Shown: positions 44,467 through 53,353 of the stretch, piece after piece
Layout: the number at the start of each line of letters is the position of its first letter
How positions within the stretch are numbered: position 1 is the stretch's first letter
DNA from: Candidatus Anstonellales archaeon
GTDB taxonomy: Archaea; Micrarchaeota; Micrarchaeia; Anstonellales; CG1-02-47-40
Direction: 5' to 3'
Assembly: GCA_038869735.1 (NCBI GenBank)
Contig: JAWCQO010000003.1
Coordinates: 1-64,000, forward strand
Length of the DNA: 64,000 bases
Notes under the pieces: generated by a model
Seen by the model: only the letters and a program-made list of their open reading frames with translations
Told to the model about the DNA's origin: nothing
Databases searched by the model: none
Translations under genes and position numbers: made by a program

Positions 44467-45717
44467 GTGAAATTACTACAATATAAAAAACTAAAATTCT
44501 TTTTTGATAGTGGGATTACATTTGCTGGGGTAGTAATCCTAACTTTCTTTGCTTATCTATATCATTTTCTTATGGTTAGATTCTTATCTCCAAGAGATTA
44601 CGGCGAACTCTCAGTTTTAATCGGAACATTCGCTATAATTACATTTCCAGCAACAAGCATACAATCTCTCCTTTCCACTGAAGTCTCCCGTCTTCATTTA
44701 AAAAGAGAAGAAGAAAAAATGACGTATTTTATTTTTAAGCATCTTGGACTTTTTGCGTTTATATGTTCAATACCTTTTTTTCTTTCTCTCATTTTTATTT
44801 TTCTATTTAAGGATGCAGCAGTTCCTTATGTTCTAATGCTCCTTGGCACTATTATTATCTATCTCATAGCAATTCCCAGTGCTTACTTTCAAGGAACAGA
44901 AAACATAGTCATAGCCTCATTTATTCAAGGCTTTATAGCTTTTATAAGATTCATAGTATCTGGAATAATGGTAATTCTCGGGTTAGGCTTATTCGGAGCG
45001 ATTCTTGCCTTTCCGCTGTCCTCATTATTTGTCCTCTCACTTCTGCTTATACCATTCATTGGCAAAAAAAGAATCGAGAAGTATAGCATAAACTTTAATT
45101 ATCGCATAGGTTATGTATTTGTAACGGGCATGCTTTTTACTATCTTTATGTATCTTGATTTGTTTGCTACAAAACTTTTTATTGGTGCCGAAGCGGCAGG
45201 AATATACAACGCAGCTGCGATAACTGCAAGAATATTATACTTTCTTTCTAGCGGGCTTGTACTAGTTTTCATGCCAACAAGCTCAAAATTATCAAAAAAG
45301 GAACCCCCCGGAAAAAGACATCTCATCCTACTTGGAAAGTCTGCTTTCATGTTGTTGTTGCCACTCCTATTCTTTCTTGCCGTTCCTTCTCAGATACTTT
45401 CTTTTTTCTACACACCGCAGTTTTCATCTCCTCTTGTCTTTTCCATCCTTTCTATAGGCGCCTTTTTCTTTTCACTATTCTTTCTTTCTATAAACATATT
45501 CTGGTCATATGGAGATGAAAAAACGCCCTTCCTTCTATCCCTCCTCGGAGTATTCTTACACTTTCTTATCCTATGTTTTTTGGGGTTTTATTATCCTTCT
45601 ATTGAGAACTTTTCGCTTGCAACGTTGTTGTCCAGCATAACACTATTCTCTCTTTCTTTTCTCTTTCTCTTTGGATATCCAAAAAGCCTTTTGGGTTATC
45701 ACACATCAGAATTTTAA
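44467..45717 (+). CDS. Polysaccharide-type flippase (Wzx/MOP superfamily)
   Basis: 416 residues from GTG 44467 with about 12 helices. FFFDSGITFAGVVILTFFAYLYHFLMVRFLSPRDYGELSVLIG is the characteristic N-terminus of MOP exporters, followed by YFQGTENIVIASFIQG. Likely moves the lipid-linked glycan across the membrane for AglB, whose gene lies directly upstream. The second flippase at 60654 shows low similarity, so two glycans or two steps may be served. Confidence 0.87.
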   Translation: MKLLQYKKLKFFFDSGITFAGVVILTFFAYLYHFLMVRFLSPRDYGELSVLIGTFAIITFPATSIQSLLSTEVSRLHLKREEEKMTYFIFKHLGLFAFICSIPFFLSLIFIFLFKDAAVPYVLMLLGTIIIYLIAIPSAYFQGTENIVIASFIQGFIAFIRFIVSGIMVILGLGLFGAILAFPLSSLFVLSLLLIPFIGKKRIEKYSINFNYRIGYVFVTGMLFTIFMYLDLFATKLFIGAEAAGIYNAAAITARILYFLSSGLVLVFMPTSSKLSKKEPPGKRHLILLGKSAFMLLLPLLFFLAVPSQILSFFYTPQFSSPLVFSILSIGAFFFSLFFLSINIFWSYGDEKTPFLLSLLGVFLHFLILCFLGFYYPSIENFSLATLLSSITLFSLSFLFLFGYPKSLLGYHTSEF

Positions 45718-45762
45718 TTTTATCTAGCAAATTCTTTTCATTTGAAATAAGGCGATTTTTCT

Positions 45763-46758
45763 ATGGAAGTCCTTGTGGTTGGAGCCGGAGAGTGGGGGAG
45801 AAATCATATAAGAAACTACCTCAAACTTCCGTCGATTAATGTCACTGTGTGCGAACCAAATTCCCGCAATGCAGAAATTGCAAAGAAAATGTTTGGAGTT
45901 GAGATAATTTCAGATTACACTAAAACCTCGCCTGACGCAGTTTCTATCTGCACTCCAGCTTCCACACATTCACAGATAGCTGCTTACTTTCTTTTAAAAG
46001 GCATCCCTACTCTAGTTGAAAAGCCGCTTTCTCTGAAATGGATCGAGGCTCAGAAGCTTGTTGATATTGCAAAAAAACAACACGCTGTTCTGATGGTCGG
46101 TCACACTTTTCGTTTTGATGGGGGAATAACTTGGTTAGCAAAGAAGGTCAAAGAGAATTATTTCGGGAAAGTCGCCTTTGTTTCTCTCTCAAGAATGGGT
46201 TTCAAAAACCCTCGCGAAGATTGCGGTGTGATATTTAATTATGCAGTCCATGATTTTGATATAATGTGTAATCTATTCTCATCCAGGTTTCCAGATGAGG
46301 TTTCAACCATTATGACCCATCCGCTCGGAAGGCAAAACTTTGAAGATTTTGCAATAGTTTCTGCCGTTTTTGGAGAATCTTTTGCTTATTCACAAGTTAG
46401 CTGGCTGACTCCTATTAAGATGCGGGAAATTATTGTAGTGGGTGAGAAAAGAAGCGCAGTTCTGGATCCCTTAAAATTTGAAGTTGAGGTTTTCGAACAA
46501 GGAATCTACCCCGAATACGACAGCTTCGGAAAATATAGATTAATAAAACATGAAGGAAAAAAATTAACTTTTAAAGTAGATGCAAAAGAACCTCTAAGGT
46601 TAGAGCTTGAACATTTTCTTGAGTGTGCTAAAACAAACTCTGAGCCAATAACAAACGGTCAACTTGGAGCGGATATAGTGAAAATATGTGAAGCTGCGAT
46701 TGAAGCCGGAAAGAGAAAAAAATCAATCTTCTTTGATAAAAATGGAGATTGGAGATGA
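45763..46758 (+). CDS. Gfo/Idh/MocA oxidoreductase (WbpB/WlbA-like)
   Basis: 331 residues. An N-terminal NAD-binding motif VVGAGEWGRNHIRNY is followed by VSICTPASTHSQIA and the EKPLSLKWIEA segment with the conserved Lys of the family. Relatives oxidise the 3-hydroxyl of UDP-GlcNAcA so that an amino group can be added. Directly followed by the acetyltransferase-aminotransferase fusion, which would do the next two steps. Substrate is inferred from that context. Confidence 0.85.
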   Translation: MEVLVVGAGEWGRNHIRNYLKLPSINVTVCEPNSRNAEIAKKMFGVEIISDYTKTSPDAVSICTPASTHSQIAAYFLLKGIPTLVEKPLSLKWIEAQKLVDIAKKQHAVLMVGHTFRFDGGITWLAKKVKENYFGKVAFVSLSRMGFKNPREDCGVIFNYAVHDFDIMCNLFSSRFPDEVSTIMTHPLGRQNFEDFAIVSAVFGESFAYSQVSWLTPIKMREIIVVGEKRSAVLDPLKFEVEVFEQGIYPEYDSFGKYRLIKHEGKKLTFKVDAKEPLRLELEHFLECAKTNSEPITNGQLGADIVKICEAAIEAGKRKKSIFFDKNGDWR

Positions 46759-46764
46759 AATAAA

Positions 46765-48522
46765 ATGATTTCAAAAGAAAAGCTTCCAAAAAACGTGAAA
46801 GTTGGAAGCGAAGGGTTTATAGATAATAATGTAGTTCTGGGAGTCATGCCTGCAAATACAAAAGATACACTAACTCTTGAGATAGGTAAAAACTGCTACA
46901 TACGCTCAGGCACAGTTATATATGCTGGCACAAAAATCGGCGACAACTTTCAGACAGGCCACGGTGCAACGATTCGTGAACGTTGTCTTATTGGGAATAA
47001 CGTAAGTATAGGGACAAACGCCGTCGTTGAACGGGATACTATCATAAAAGATAATGTGAGGATACATTCAGGCGCGTTCATACCCGAGTATGCTTTTTTA
47101 GATGAGGGTGCTTGGATAGGTCCTAACGTCGTACTTACAAATGCTCCATATCCTACTTCACCTTATGCAAAAAGCCACATGATGGGACCAAAAATTGGGA
47201 AATATGCAAAAGTTGGTGCAAACTCTACAATCCTTCCGTACGTTTTTGTAGGTGAGAATTCAATAGTTGGAGCCGGTTCAGTGGTAGTCTCAGACGTACC
47301 TCGAAATTCGGTCGTAGTTGGAAACCCTGCCCGAAAAATAAAAACAGTTCACGATTTAAAAATACCAGGAGGTCTTCATGCTTATCCTGAACTACTATCA
47401 GCCAATATCTCCTCACCTCCAAAGTTACAGATACCTCGTTCGTATCCATTTATAGATGGAGAAGAGCGCAGAGCAGTTCTTGAAGTACTTGCAAGTCGTC
47501 AGTTTGTAAAAGGCCAGAAAGTAAGACTTTTGGAAGAGGAGTTTGCAAAGTACTGCGGAGTAAAGTATGCTATCGGAGTGAACTCCGGTACTTCTGCTCT
47601 TCTTATCTCACTAATGGCAATAGGCATAAAGGGAAAAGAAGTTATTACCCCTTCCAATTCCTTTCTTGCGTCTGCAAATGCAATTGAACTTGCAGGGGGA
47701 AAAGCAGTATTTGTCGAGCCTGATCCAAAGACATTCACTATTGACGTAGAAAAAATAAGAGAAAAAATAACAGATAAAACAGCAGCGATAATGCCTGTCC
47801 ACCTCTATGGCCAACCCGCGGACATGGACAAAATAAACTCGCTTGCCAAAGAATATTCATTAACGGTGATTGAGGATGCATGTCAGGCTCATGGCGCACT
47901 CTATAAGAGAAAGAAGACCGGGAGTTTGGGCGAGGTCGGCTGTTTCTCATTCTATCCAACAAAAAATATGATGTGTGCAGGTGATGGAGGGATAATAACT
48001 ACTAACAATGAGGATATTGCAAAGTGTGCAATCATGCTTCGTGATGCAGGAAGGGAAGGCAATAATCCAGACAATTGTAGTATTTTTGGATTTAACATGC
48101 GCCTTGGAGAGATACAGGCAGTCGTTGCCTTAGCCCAGCTAAAAAGGCTTGATTCATGGAATGAGAAGAGAAGAACCTTTGCAAAGATTTATACGGAAGA
48201 GCTCTCCTCATTAGTTGATACGCCTTATGAGGCCGATTATGCATATCACATCTATCACCTCTACACCATTAAGACAAAGAAAAGGGACAAATTGAAGAAC
48301 TTCTTAAAAGAACGCGGTATAGAAACAAGTGTAAGCTACAGTATCCCTCTCCCCTTAACGGATGCATACGCAAAAAAATACGGATATAGAAAAGGAGATT
48401 TTCAGGTCACTGAGAAGCTGTGCAGTGAGATTTTGTCTCTTCCAATGTTCCCTCAGCTTTCAGAAGAAGAGGTTAGACTTGTCTGTTCGTCAATCAAAGA
48501 CTTTTTTAGGGATGAGGTATGA
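46765..48522 (+). CDS. Fused N-acetyltransferase / 3-aminotransferase (WbpD-WbpE-like)
   Basis: 585 residues combining two enzymes that are usually separate. Residues about 20-195 form a left-handed beta-helix acetyltransferase (repeats such as IGNNVSIGTNAVVERDTII, and GANSTILPYVFVGENSIVG). Residues about 215-585 form a DegT/DnrJ aminotransferase with SGTSALLISLMAIG, VIEDACQAHGA and the PLP lysine Lys400 in SFYPTKNM. Together with the oxidoreductase upstream they would turn a 3-keto UDP-GlcNAcA into UDP-GlcNAc(3NAc)A. The biochemical order is amination then acetylation, the reverse of the domain order. Overlaps the next gene by four bases. Confidence 0.88.
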   Translation: MISKEKLPKNVKVGSEGFIDNNVVLGVMPANTKDTLTLEIGKNCYIRSGTVIYAGTKIGDNFQTGHGATIRERCLIGNNVSIGTNAVVERDTIIKDNVRIHSGAFIPEYAFLDEGAWIGPNVVLTNAPYPTSPYAKSHMMGPKIGKYAKVGANSTILPYVFVGENSIVGAGSVVVSDVPRNSVVVGNPARKIKTVHDLKIPGGLHAYPELLSANISSPPKLQIPRSYPFIDGEERRAVLEVLASRQFVKGQKVRLLEEEFAKYCGVKYAIGVNSGTSALLISLMAIGIKGKEVITPSNSFLASANAIELAGGKAVFVEPDPKTFTIDVEKIREKITDKTAAIMPVHLYGQPADMDKINSLAKEYSLTVIEDACQAHGALYKRKKTGSLGEVGCFSFYPTKNMMCAGDGGIITTNNEDIAKCAIMLRDAGREGNNPDNCSIFGFNMRLGEIQAVVALAQLKRLDSWNEKRRTFAKIYTEELSSLVDTPYEADYAYHIYHLYTIKTKKRDKLKNFLKERGIETSVSYSIPLPLTDAYAKKYGYRKGDFQVTEKLCSEILSLPMFPQLSEEEVRLVCSSIKDFFRDEV

Positions 48523-49460
48523 AGAAAAAAGAAATTTCAATAATAATTCCTGCATGCAATGAAGAGTCAAATCTTCCTGTCTTGGTTGAACGCATCGATG
48601 AGACATTTAAGAAAAACAACATAAAAGGAGAAGTTATAATAGTCGATGATGGAAGCACCGACAACACATGGCGCACTCTAGAAGCTCTCAAAAAGCGCTA
48701 TTCGTATCTCTATCCACTTAAGCACCCCCACAAGTTAGGTATAACCGCTGCTCTAAATACTGCAACTTCTGCTTCAAAAAACGATATTTTAATTTTCTTA
48801 CCCGCAGATCTACAATCAGATCCACGGGAGGATGTACCCAAACTTCTTTCAAAAATGAATGAGGGTAATTATGACATAGTTGTTGGAAGACGAGACGCCT
48901 GGAATCGCCCTCTTACAAAGATTATAGAATCAAAAATCTACAGCTTAATCCTTCGCTTCTTATTTCGTGTCCCCATCAATGACTTTAATTGGGTTCGCGT
49001 CTTTAAGCGAGAAACAGCCAAACACCTTCACCTAAGAAAAGACTGGCACAGGTATTTTGTTGTGATTGCTTCAAAAATGGGTTTTAAAGTGGGTGAAGTA
49101 GGCGTGAACGAATATCCGCGAATCTCTGGAAAATCAAAATTTAATTTTTTGAGAGTTATCACCGGCTTCTTAGATCTTCTTGTAATATGGTTCTACTTAC
49201 ACTTTACCAAGAAACCAATGTTATTTTTCGGAACAATAGGCATTCTCAGTTTTGCAATAGGTTCTGTTCTTGGCCTTCTACTAATCTATCTCTATCTAAT
49301 TGGAAGCCAAGAAGTTACAACGCGACCTATCCTATTCCTACTAACAATACTCATACTTGGCGGTATCCAGTCCTTCATTTTTGGTTTTCTTGCAGAATTG
49401 CATGCAACTACCCAAGACGAGATACACTCACTCTTTGAGCAACTTCGAAAAAAGGGCTGA
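48519..49460 (+). CDS. GT2 glycosyltransferase, polyprenyl-phosphate type (DPM1-like)
   Basis: 313 residues. A GT-A domain starts ISIIIPACNEESNLPVLVERI with VDDGSTDNT and the acceptor-metal motif FLPADLQSDPRED. Two C-terminal helices (about 225-290) anchor it in the membrane, as in dolichol-phosphate sugar synthases of the two-helix kind. It may charge polyprenyl phosphate with one sugar for a GT-C enzyme in this island. Joined to the fusion gene by ATGA. Confidence 0.85.
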   Translation: MKKKEISIIIPACNEESNLPVLVERIDETFKKNNIKGEVIIVDDGSTDNTWRTLEALKKRYSYLYPLKHPHKLGITAALNTATSASKNDILIFLPADLQSDPREDVPKLLSKMNEGNYDIVVGRRDAWNRPLTKIIESKIYSLILRFLFRVPINDFNWVRVFKRETAKHLHLRKDWHRYFVVIASKMGFKVGEVGVNEYPRISGKSKFNFLRVITGFLDLLVIWFYLHFTKKPMLFFGTIGILSFAIGSVLGLLLIYLYLIGSQEVTTRPILFLLTILILGGIQSFIFGFLAELHATTQDEIHSLFEQLRKKG

Positions 49461-49465
49461 TTTTC

Positions 49466-50518
49466 TTGAAGGTTGCAACTTTTATAGGCACCAGACCAAA
49501 CATAAGCAAAGAATTTGCAATGCATCGAGCATTTTCAAAATTAGGAATAGAGGAAGTTTTAGTCCACACAGGTCAGCATTACGATTACGAAATGTCGGGC
49601 ATCTTTTTTAAGGAGTTTGAGCTTCCAACGCCTTCATATCACTTAGGGGTTCGAAAGGGTAGCGAATGCGAACAGATGTCAAAAATAATAAAAACATCAG
49701 AAAAGGTTTTAACCAAAGAAAAACCCGACATGGCGGTAGTTTATGGAGATGTAACCTCAACATCAGCGCCGGCAATATCTGCCGTAAAGTGCAGGATACC
49801 AGTAGCTCACATAGAAGCAGGCATCAGAGACAGAAACTTATATAATTCTGAAGAATCAAATCGACGCATTGCAGACACGCTATCCGACCTTCTTTTTCCT
49901 CCTACAAAGGAAGCATATCAAAACCTTGTAAATGAAGGCTTTTCAGAAGAGCGAATTAAAAATTGCGGTGACGTTATGCTCGACTGCATGAATCTCATTC
50001 TAAAAAAAATGAATATTAAACCAAAAAGAGGAGATTATATCCTCTCAACTATCCATAGACAAGAAAATGCAGACAATATGCAACGCCTTTCTGAAATTTT
50101 TGAAGCTTTCTCTGAATGCGGACAAAAAGTAATAATACCACTTCATCCAAGAACACGAAAAAATCTAAAGCGCTTTGGGCTTTTGAATCATATCCAAAAC
50201 TCTGAAAATATAGAAGTACTCCCTCCTCTTGGTTATTTTGAATTTGTTTCACTTCTCGCAGGGGCAGATAAAGTTGTAACTGATTCGGGGGGTGTAAGAA
50301 GAGAAGCTTATTTTCTCCACAAACCAGTCATTGTGCCTATCAACATAGTCTGGTTTCCTGAGCTAGTAGAAGCTGGCTGGATGAAAGTAGCAATTACTAA
50401 AAAAGAAATTTTAGATGCACTAACTTCGTTTGAGCTCCCATCTGCTCACCCAGAACTTTTTGGTGATGGTCACGCTGCCGAAAAAATTGCAAATGAAATT
50501 TTAAATTTCGAAGGTTGA
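49466..50518 (+). CDS. UDP-N-acetylglucosamine 2-epimerase (WecB/WbpI-like)
   Basis: 350 residues from TTG 49466. Motifs: FIGTRPNISKEFAMHRAF, VHTGQHYDYEMSGIFF, VYGDVTSTSAPAISA, VAHIEAGIRD and VVTDSGGVRREAYFL. In this neighbourhood the likeliest substrate is UDP-GlcNAc(3NAc)A, giving the manno form, as WbpI does; the simple UDP-GlcNAc to UDP-ManNAc reaction is also possible. Start follows the previous stop by five bases. Confidence 0.9.
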   Translation: MKVATFIGTRPNISKEFAMHRAFSKLGIEEVLVHTGQHYDYEMSGIFFKEFELPTPSYHLGVRKGSECEQMSKIIKTSEKVLTKEKPDMAVVYGDVTSTSAPAISAVKCRIPVAHIEAGIRDRNLYNSEESNRRIADTLSDLLFPPTKEAYQNLVNEGFSEERIKNCGDVMLDCMNLILKKMNIKPKRGDYILSTIHRQENADNMQRLSEIFEAFSECGQKVIIPLHPRTRKNLKRFGLLNHIQNSENIEVLPPLGYFEFVSLLAGADKVVTDSGGVRREAYFLHKPVIVPINIVWFPELVEAGWMKVAITKKEILDALTSFELPSAHPELFGDGHAAEKIANEILNFEG

Positions 50519-50523
50519 TATCA

Positions 50524-52404
50524 ATGTGCGGAATAGCTGGTTTTTATCTTCCAAAAAATCTAAGAGCTCAACCTTCCATACTCAAAAAGATGGCAGATGC
50601 CCTTGTCCATCGTGGGCCTGATGCCGAAGGCTTCTTTCTAGAAGGTCCAGTAGGACTTGCAAGCAGACGTCTATCCATTATAGATATAAAAGGCGGAAAT
50701 CAGCCAATTTATTCCGCTGATAAGAACTATGTTATTATTTATAACGGCGAGGTGTATAACTTTCGTGAAATACGCAAAGAACTCGAGAGGGATGGAGTAG
50801 CTTTTGCTACTAACTCGGATACAGAAGTGATTCTTCAGTCTCACGCATTTTGGGGGGATGACGCCGTAAAAAAATTTAATGGAATGTTTGCTTATGCCCT
50901 TTACGAACGCATGTCTTCAAGACTCCTTCTTGCTCGAGATAGACTCGGTATAAAACCTCTCCATTATTCTCACCAAGAAAACGGCATTTTCTTTGCTTCT
51001 GAAATAAAATCACTTCTTGCAAGTGGCGCAGTGGAACCTAAACCCAACTATCAAGCTATTCTTGAATATCTCGCTTTTCAAAACATTTTTTCAGACAAGA
51101 CCTTTTTTGATGGAGTAAAAAATCTCCCTCCAGGCCATATAGCTATCATTGAACACGGAAAGATTCAACTAAAGAAATATTTTGAACCCTCGTTTTTTTA
51201 TGCAAACAGGACCGTTGAAGAGGACGCATCCCTTTTTTTAAAGACTGCAAGAGAAGCTGTAAAACGCCATATGATTGCAGATGTCCCCGTAGGTTGCTAC
51301 CTATCAGGTGGATTTGATTCTACAACTGTAACTGCACTTGCATGCGAAGTTGGAAAAAGCAGAATAAACTCGTTTACAGGCTATTTTGGAGATAAGCGAT
51401 ACGATGAAATTGACTGTGCTGAGGCAGTTGCAAAAAAATCAGGAGCAAAAATGCACAAAATAAAAATCACTCCGAAAGATTTTGTGGAGGATATCGAGAA
51501 AATCGTTTATTATATGGATGAACCAATTGCAGCAATGACTGCATTTTCCCACTATGAAGTAGCAAAAGCAGTGTCAAAACACGTAAAAGTTATTCTAACT
51601 GGACATGGAGGAGATGAGTTTTTTGCTGGCTATCCAATTTACAAATTATGTCTATACAACACTCTTGTAAAAAAATCCCCACTTTCGCTAATTACGGCGC
51701 TAGTAGAGGGCTTTGATTTAAGAGAAATACCAAGACTTTTTTATTTTCTTTTTTTTCCTCTTCTCTCTCCTGAGGCCTCAACAGGTCTATTCGTTCTTTT
51801 TGATGAAAACGAGCGGCGTCTCCTCTTAACAAATGACTTTTATGAAAAAACTAAGAATTTTTCCCCAAAAAAAGAGCTTGAAAAAGAGGTTGGAAAAGCA
51901 GACTTATACGACCCCGAATATCTAACCAGACTTTATATAAAATGTTATTTACCTTCCCTGTTTTTCGTTGAAGACAGAGTAGGAATGGCTCACTCTATAG
52001 AATCTAGAACCCCTCTCTGTGACAATGAATTAGTGGCCCTCTCCTGTAGTATTCCAATTGAAAGAAAACTTCACAAAAACCGGCTCAAATACATAGTAAA
52101 AGAGGCAATGAAAGGAATTCTACCGGAAATTCTTTACAGGCAATCTAAAAAGGGATTCCCAACTCCACTTGCTGATTGGTTCAGGCGCAGTCCTATCAAG
52201 GATTATGTCTATTCAATCTTTACAAGCGATAAATTTAAGTCACGAGGTATCTTTAACCCAGATTATTGTCTACATCTTCTCAATTCTCACTGCAAATCAA
52301 AACCACTTTTTCTGGATTCAGAACTTGTAACTGCCAATAAGCTTTGGTCAATTCTTATGGTGGAGTTGTGGTTTAGAACCTTTATAGATAAACCTTCAAC
52401 CTAA
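50524..52404 (+). CDS. AsnB-type glutamine amidotransferase
   Basis: About 626 residues. I start at ATG 50524 because the catalytic Cys must be residue 2 (MCGIAGFYL). The glutaminase domain (about 1-200) has LVHRGPDAEG and IIYNGEVYNF; the synthetase domain has the PP-loop VGCYLSGGFDSTTV near 260 and MAHSIESRTPLCDNELV. It reads as asparagine synthetase, but such genes inside glycan clusters often amidate uronic acids. With the diacetamido-uronate pathway adjacent that is plausible. It overlaps the convergent galU by nine bases. Confidence 0.88.
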   Translation: MCGIAGFYLPKNLRAQPSILKKMADALVHRGPDAEGFFLEGPVGLASRRLSIIDIKGGNQPIYSADKNYVIIYNGEVYNFREIRKELERDGVAFATNSDTEVILQSHAFWGDDAVKKFNGMFAYALYERMSSRLLLARDRLGIKPLHYSHQENGIFFASEIKSLLASGAVEPKPNYQAILEYLAFQNIFSDKTFFDGVKNLPPGHIAIIEHGKIQLKKYFEPSFFYANRTVEEDASLFLKTAREAVKRHMIADVPVGCYLSGGFDSTTVTALACEVGKSRINSFTGYFGDKRYDEIDCAEAVAKKSGAKMHKIKITPKDFVEDIEKIVYYMDEPIAAMTAFSHYEVAKAVSKHVKVILTGHGGDEFFAGYPIYKLCLYNTLVKKSPLSLITALVEGFDLREIPRLFYFLFFPLLSPEASTGLFVLFDENERRLLLTNDFYEKTKNFSPKKELEKEVGKADLYDPEYLTRLYIKCYLPSLFFVEDRVGMAHSIESRTPLCDNELVALSCSIPIERKLHKNRLKYIVKEAMKGILPEILYRQSKKGFPTPLADWFRRSPIKDYVYSIFTSDKFKSRGIFNPDYCLHLLNSHCKSKPLFLDSELVTANKLWSILMVELWFRTFIDKPST

Positions 52405-53283
52405 CTCCTCACTAATACTTCTGATAGTTGCTATCACTTTTTCCCTTAGTTCAGGTCTTTTTAGTGCAAGTCGAAGGGTTGCATTAATATAATCCGCTTT
52501 ATCCCCCAAATCATATCTTTTTCCAGAAAACTCATAAGCATAAATCTCTTTTTTATCTGAAATCATCATGCTTAATGCATCAGCCAGCTGAATCTCACCA
52601 TCTAATCCCGGTTTAGTTCTTTTTAGATAATCAAAGATATCAGGTGTAAATATGTACCTCCCGATTACTGCTAAATTTGAAGGAGCTTCGTTGTGCTTCG
52701 GTTTTTCAATAAGATTTTTTATACGCTTCACCCTCCCTTCTCCTTCTACAGTCACTATTCCGTACTTTGAAACGTCTGAAAAGGGCACAGCCGTTACTGC
52801 AATTATGGGCTTATTCATCCTTTCAAACTCCTTTGCTAATTGGAGTATGCAGGGCATTTCTGAGTCAACTACTATATCATCTCCAAGGAGTACAGCAAAT
52901 GGTTCATTCCCGACGAATTTTTTGGCGCAACTTATTGCATGACCAAGTCCTCTTGGAAAACTTTGCTTCGCATACCTTATATCCGCAATTTTATTTAAGC
53001 CGTTAAGATCATTAATTACTTCGGCTTTTCCTCTCTTTTCAAGTAACCTTATAACCCTTTTATTAGCAGTCCTAAAATGTTCCCTTATAGCCCGTTTCCC
53101 TTCACCAGTTATTATGAGTACTTTTCTTATCCCCGAACATGCAGCTTCCTCTACTACATACTGAATAGCCGGTTTGTCTATTACTGGAAGCATTTCTTTT
53201 GGCATTGCCTTTGTTGCTGGGAGAAATCGCGTTCCAAGACCCGCGGCAGGAATGACTGCTTTCTTAATCCTCACAACTATCAC
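52396..53283 (-). CDS. galU: UTP-glucose-1-phosphate uridylyltransferase
   Basis: 295 residues. IKKAVIPAAGLGTRFLPATKAMPKEMLPVIDKPAIQYVVEEA is the GalU hallmark, with LLGDDIVV and the late DGEIQLADALSMMI segment. Makes UDP-glucose from UTP. Starts at GTG 53283 or, two codons into the same run, GTG 53274. It is divergent from the UDP-sugar dehydrogenase gene 70 bases away, which would use its product. Confidence 0.94.
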   Translation of the reverse strand: MIVVRIKKAVIPAAGLGTRFLPATKAMPKEMLPVIDKPAIQYVVEEAACSGIRKVLIITGEGKRAIREHFRTANKRVIRLLEKRGKAEVINDLNGLNKIADIRYAKQSFPRGLGHAISCAKKFVGNEPFAVLLGDDIVVDSEMPCILQLAKEFERMNKPIIAVTAVPFSDVSKYGIVTVEGEGRVKRIKNLIEKPKHNEAPSNLAVIGRYIFTPDIFDYLKRTKPGLDGEIQLADALSMMISDKKEIYAYEFSGKRYDLGDKADYINATLRLALKRPELREKVIATIRSISEELG

Positions 53284-53353
53284 CCAACTTTAAAAAACTT
53301 ATAATCAGCTATTATCAACTTTCCTTAAAAATAATACCTAATATAATAATCAC

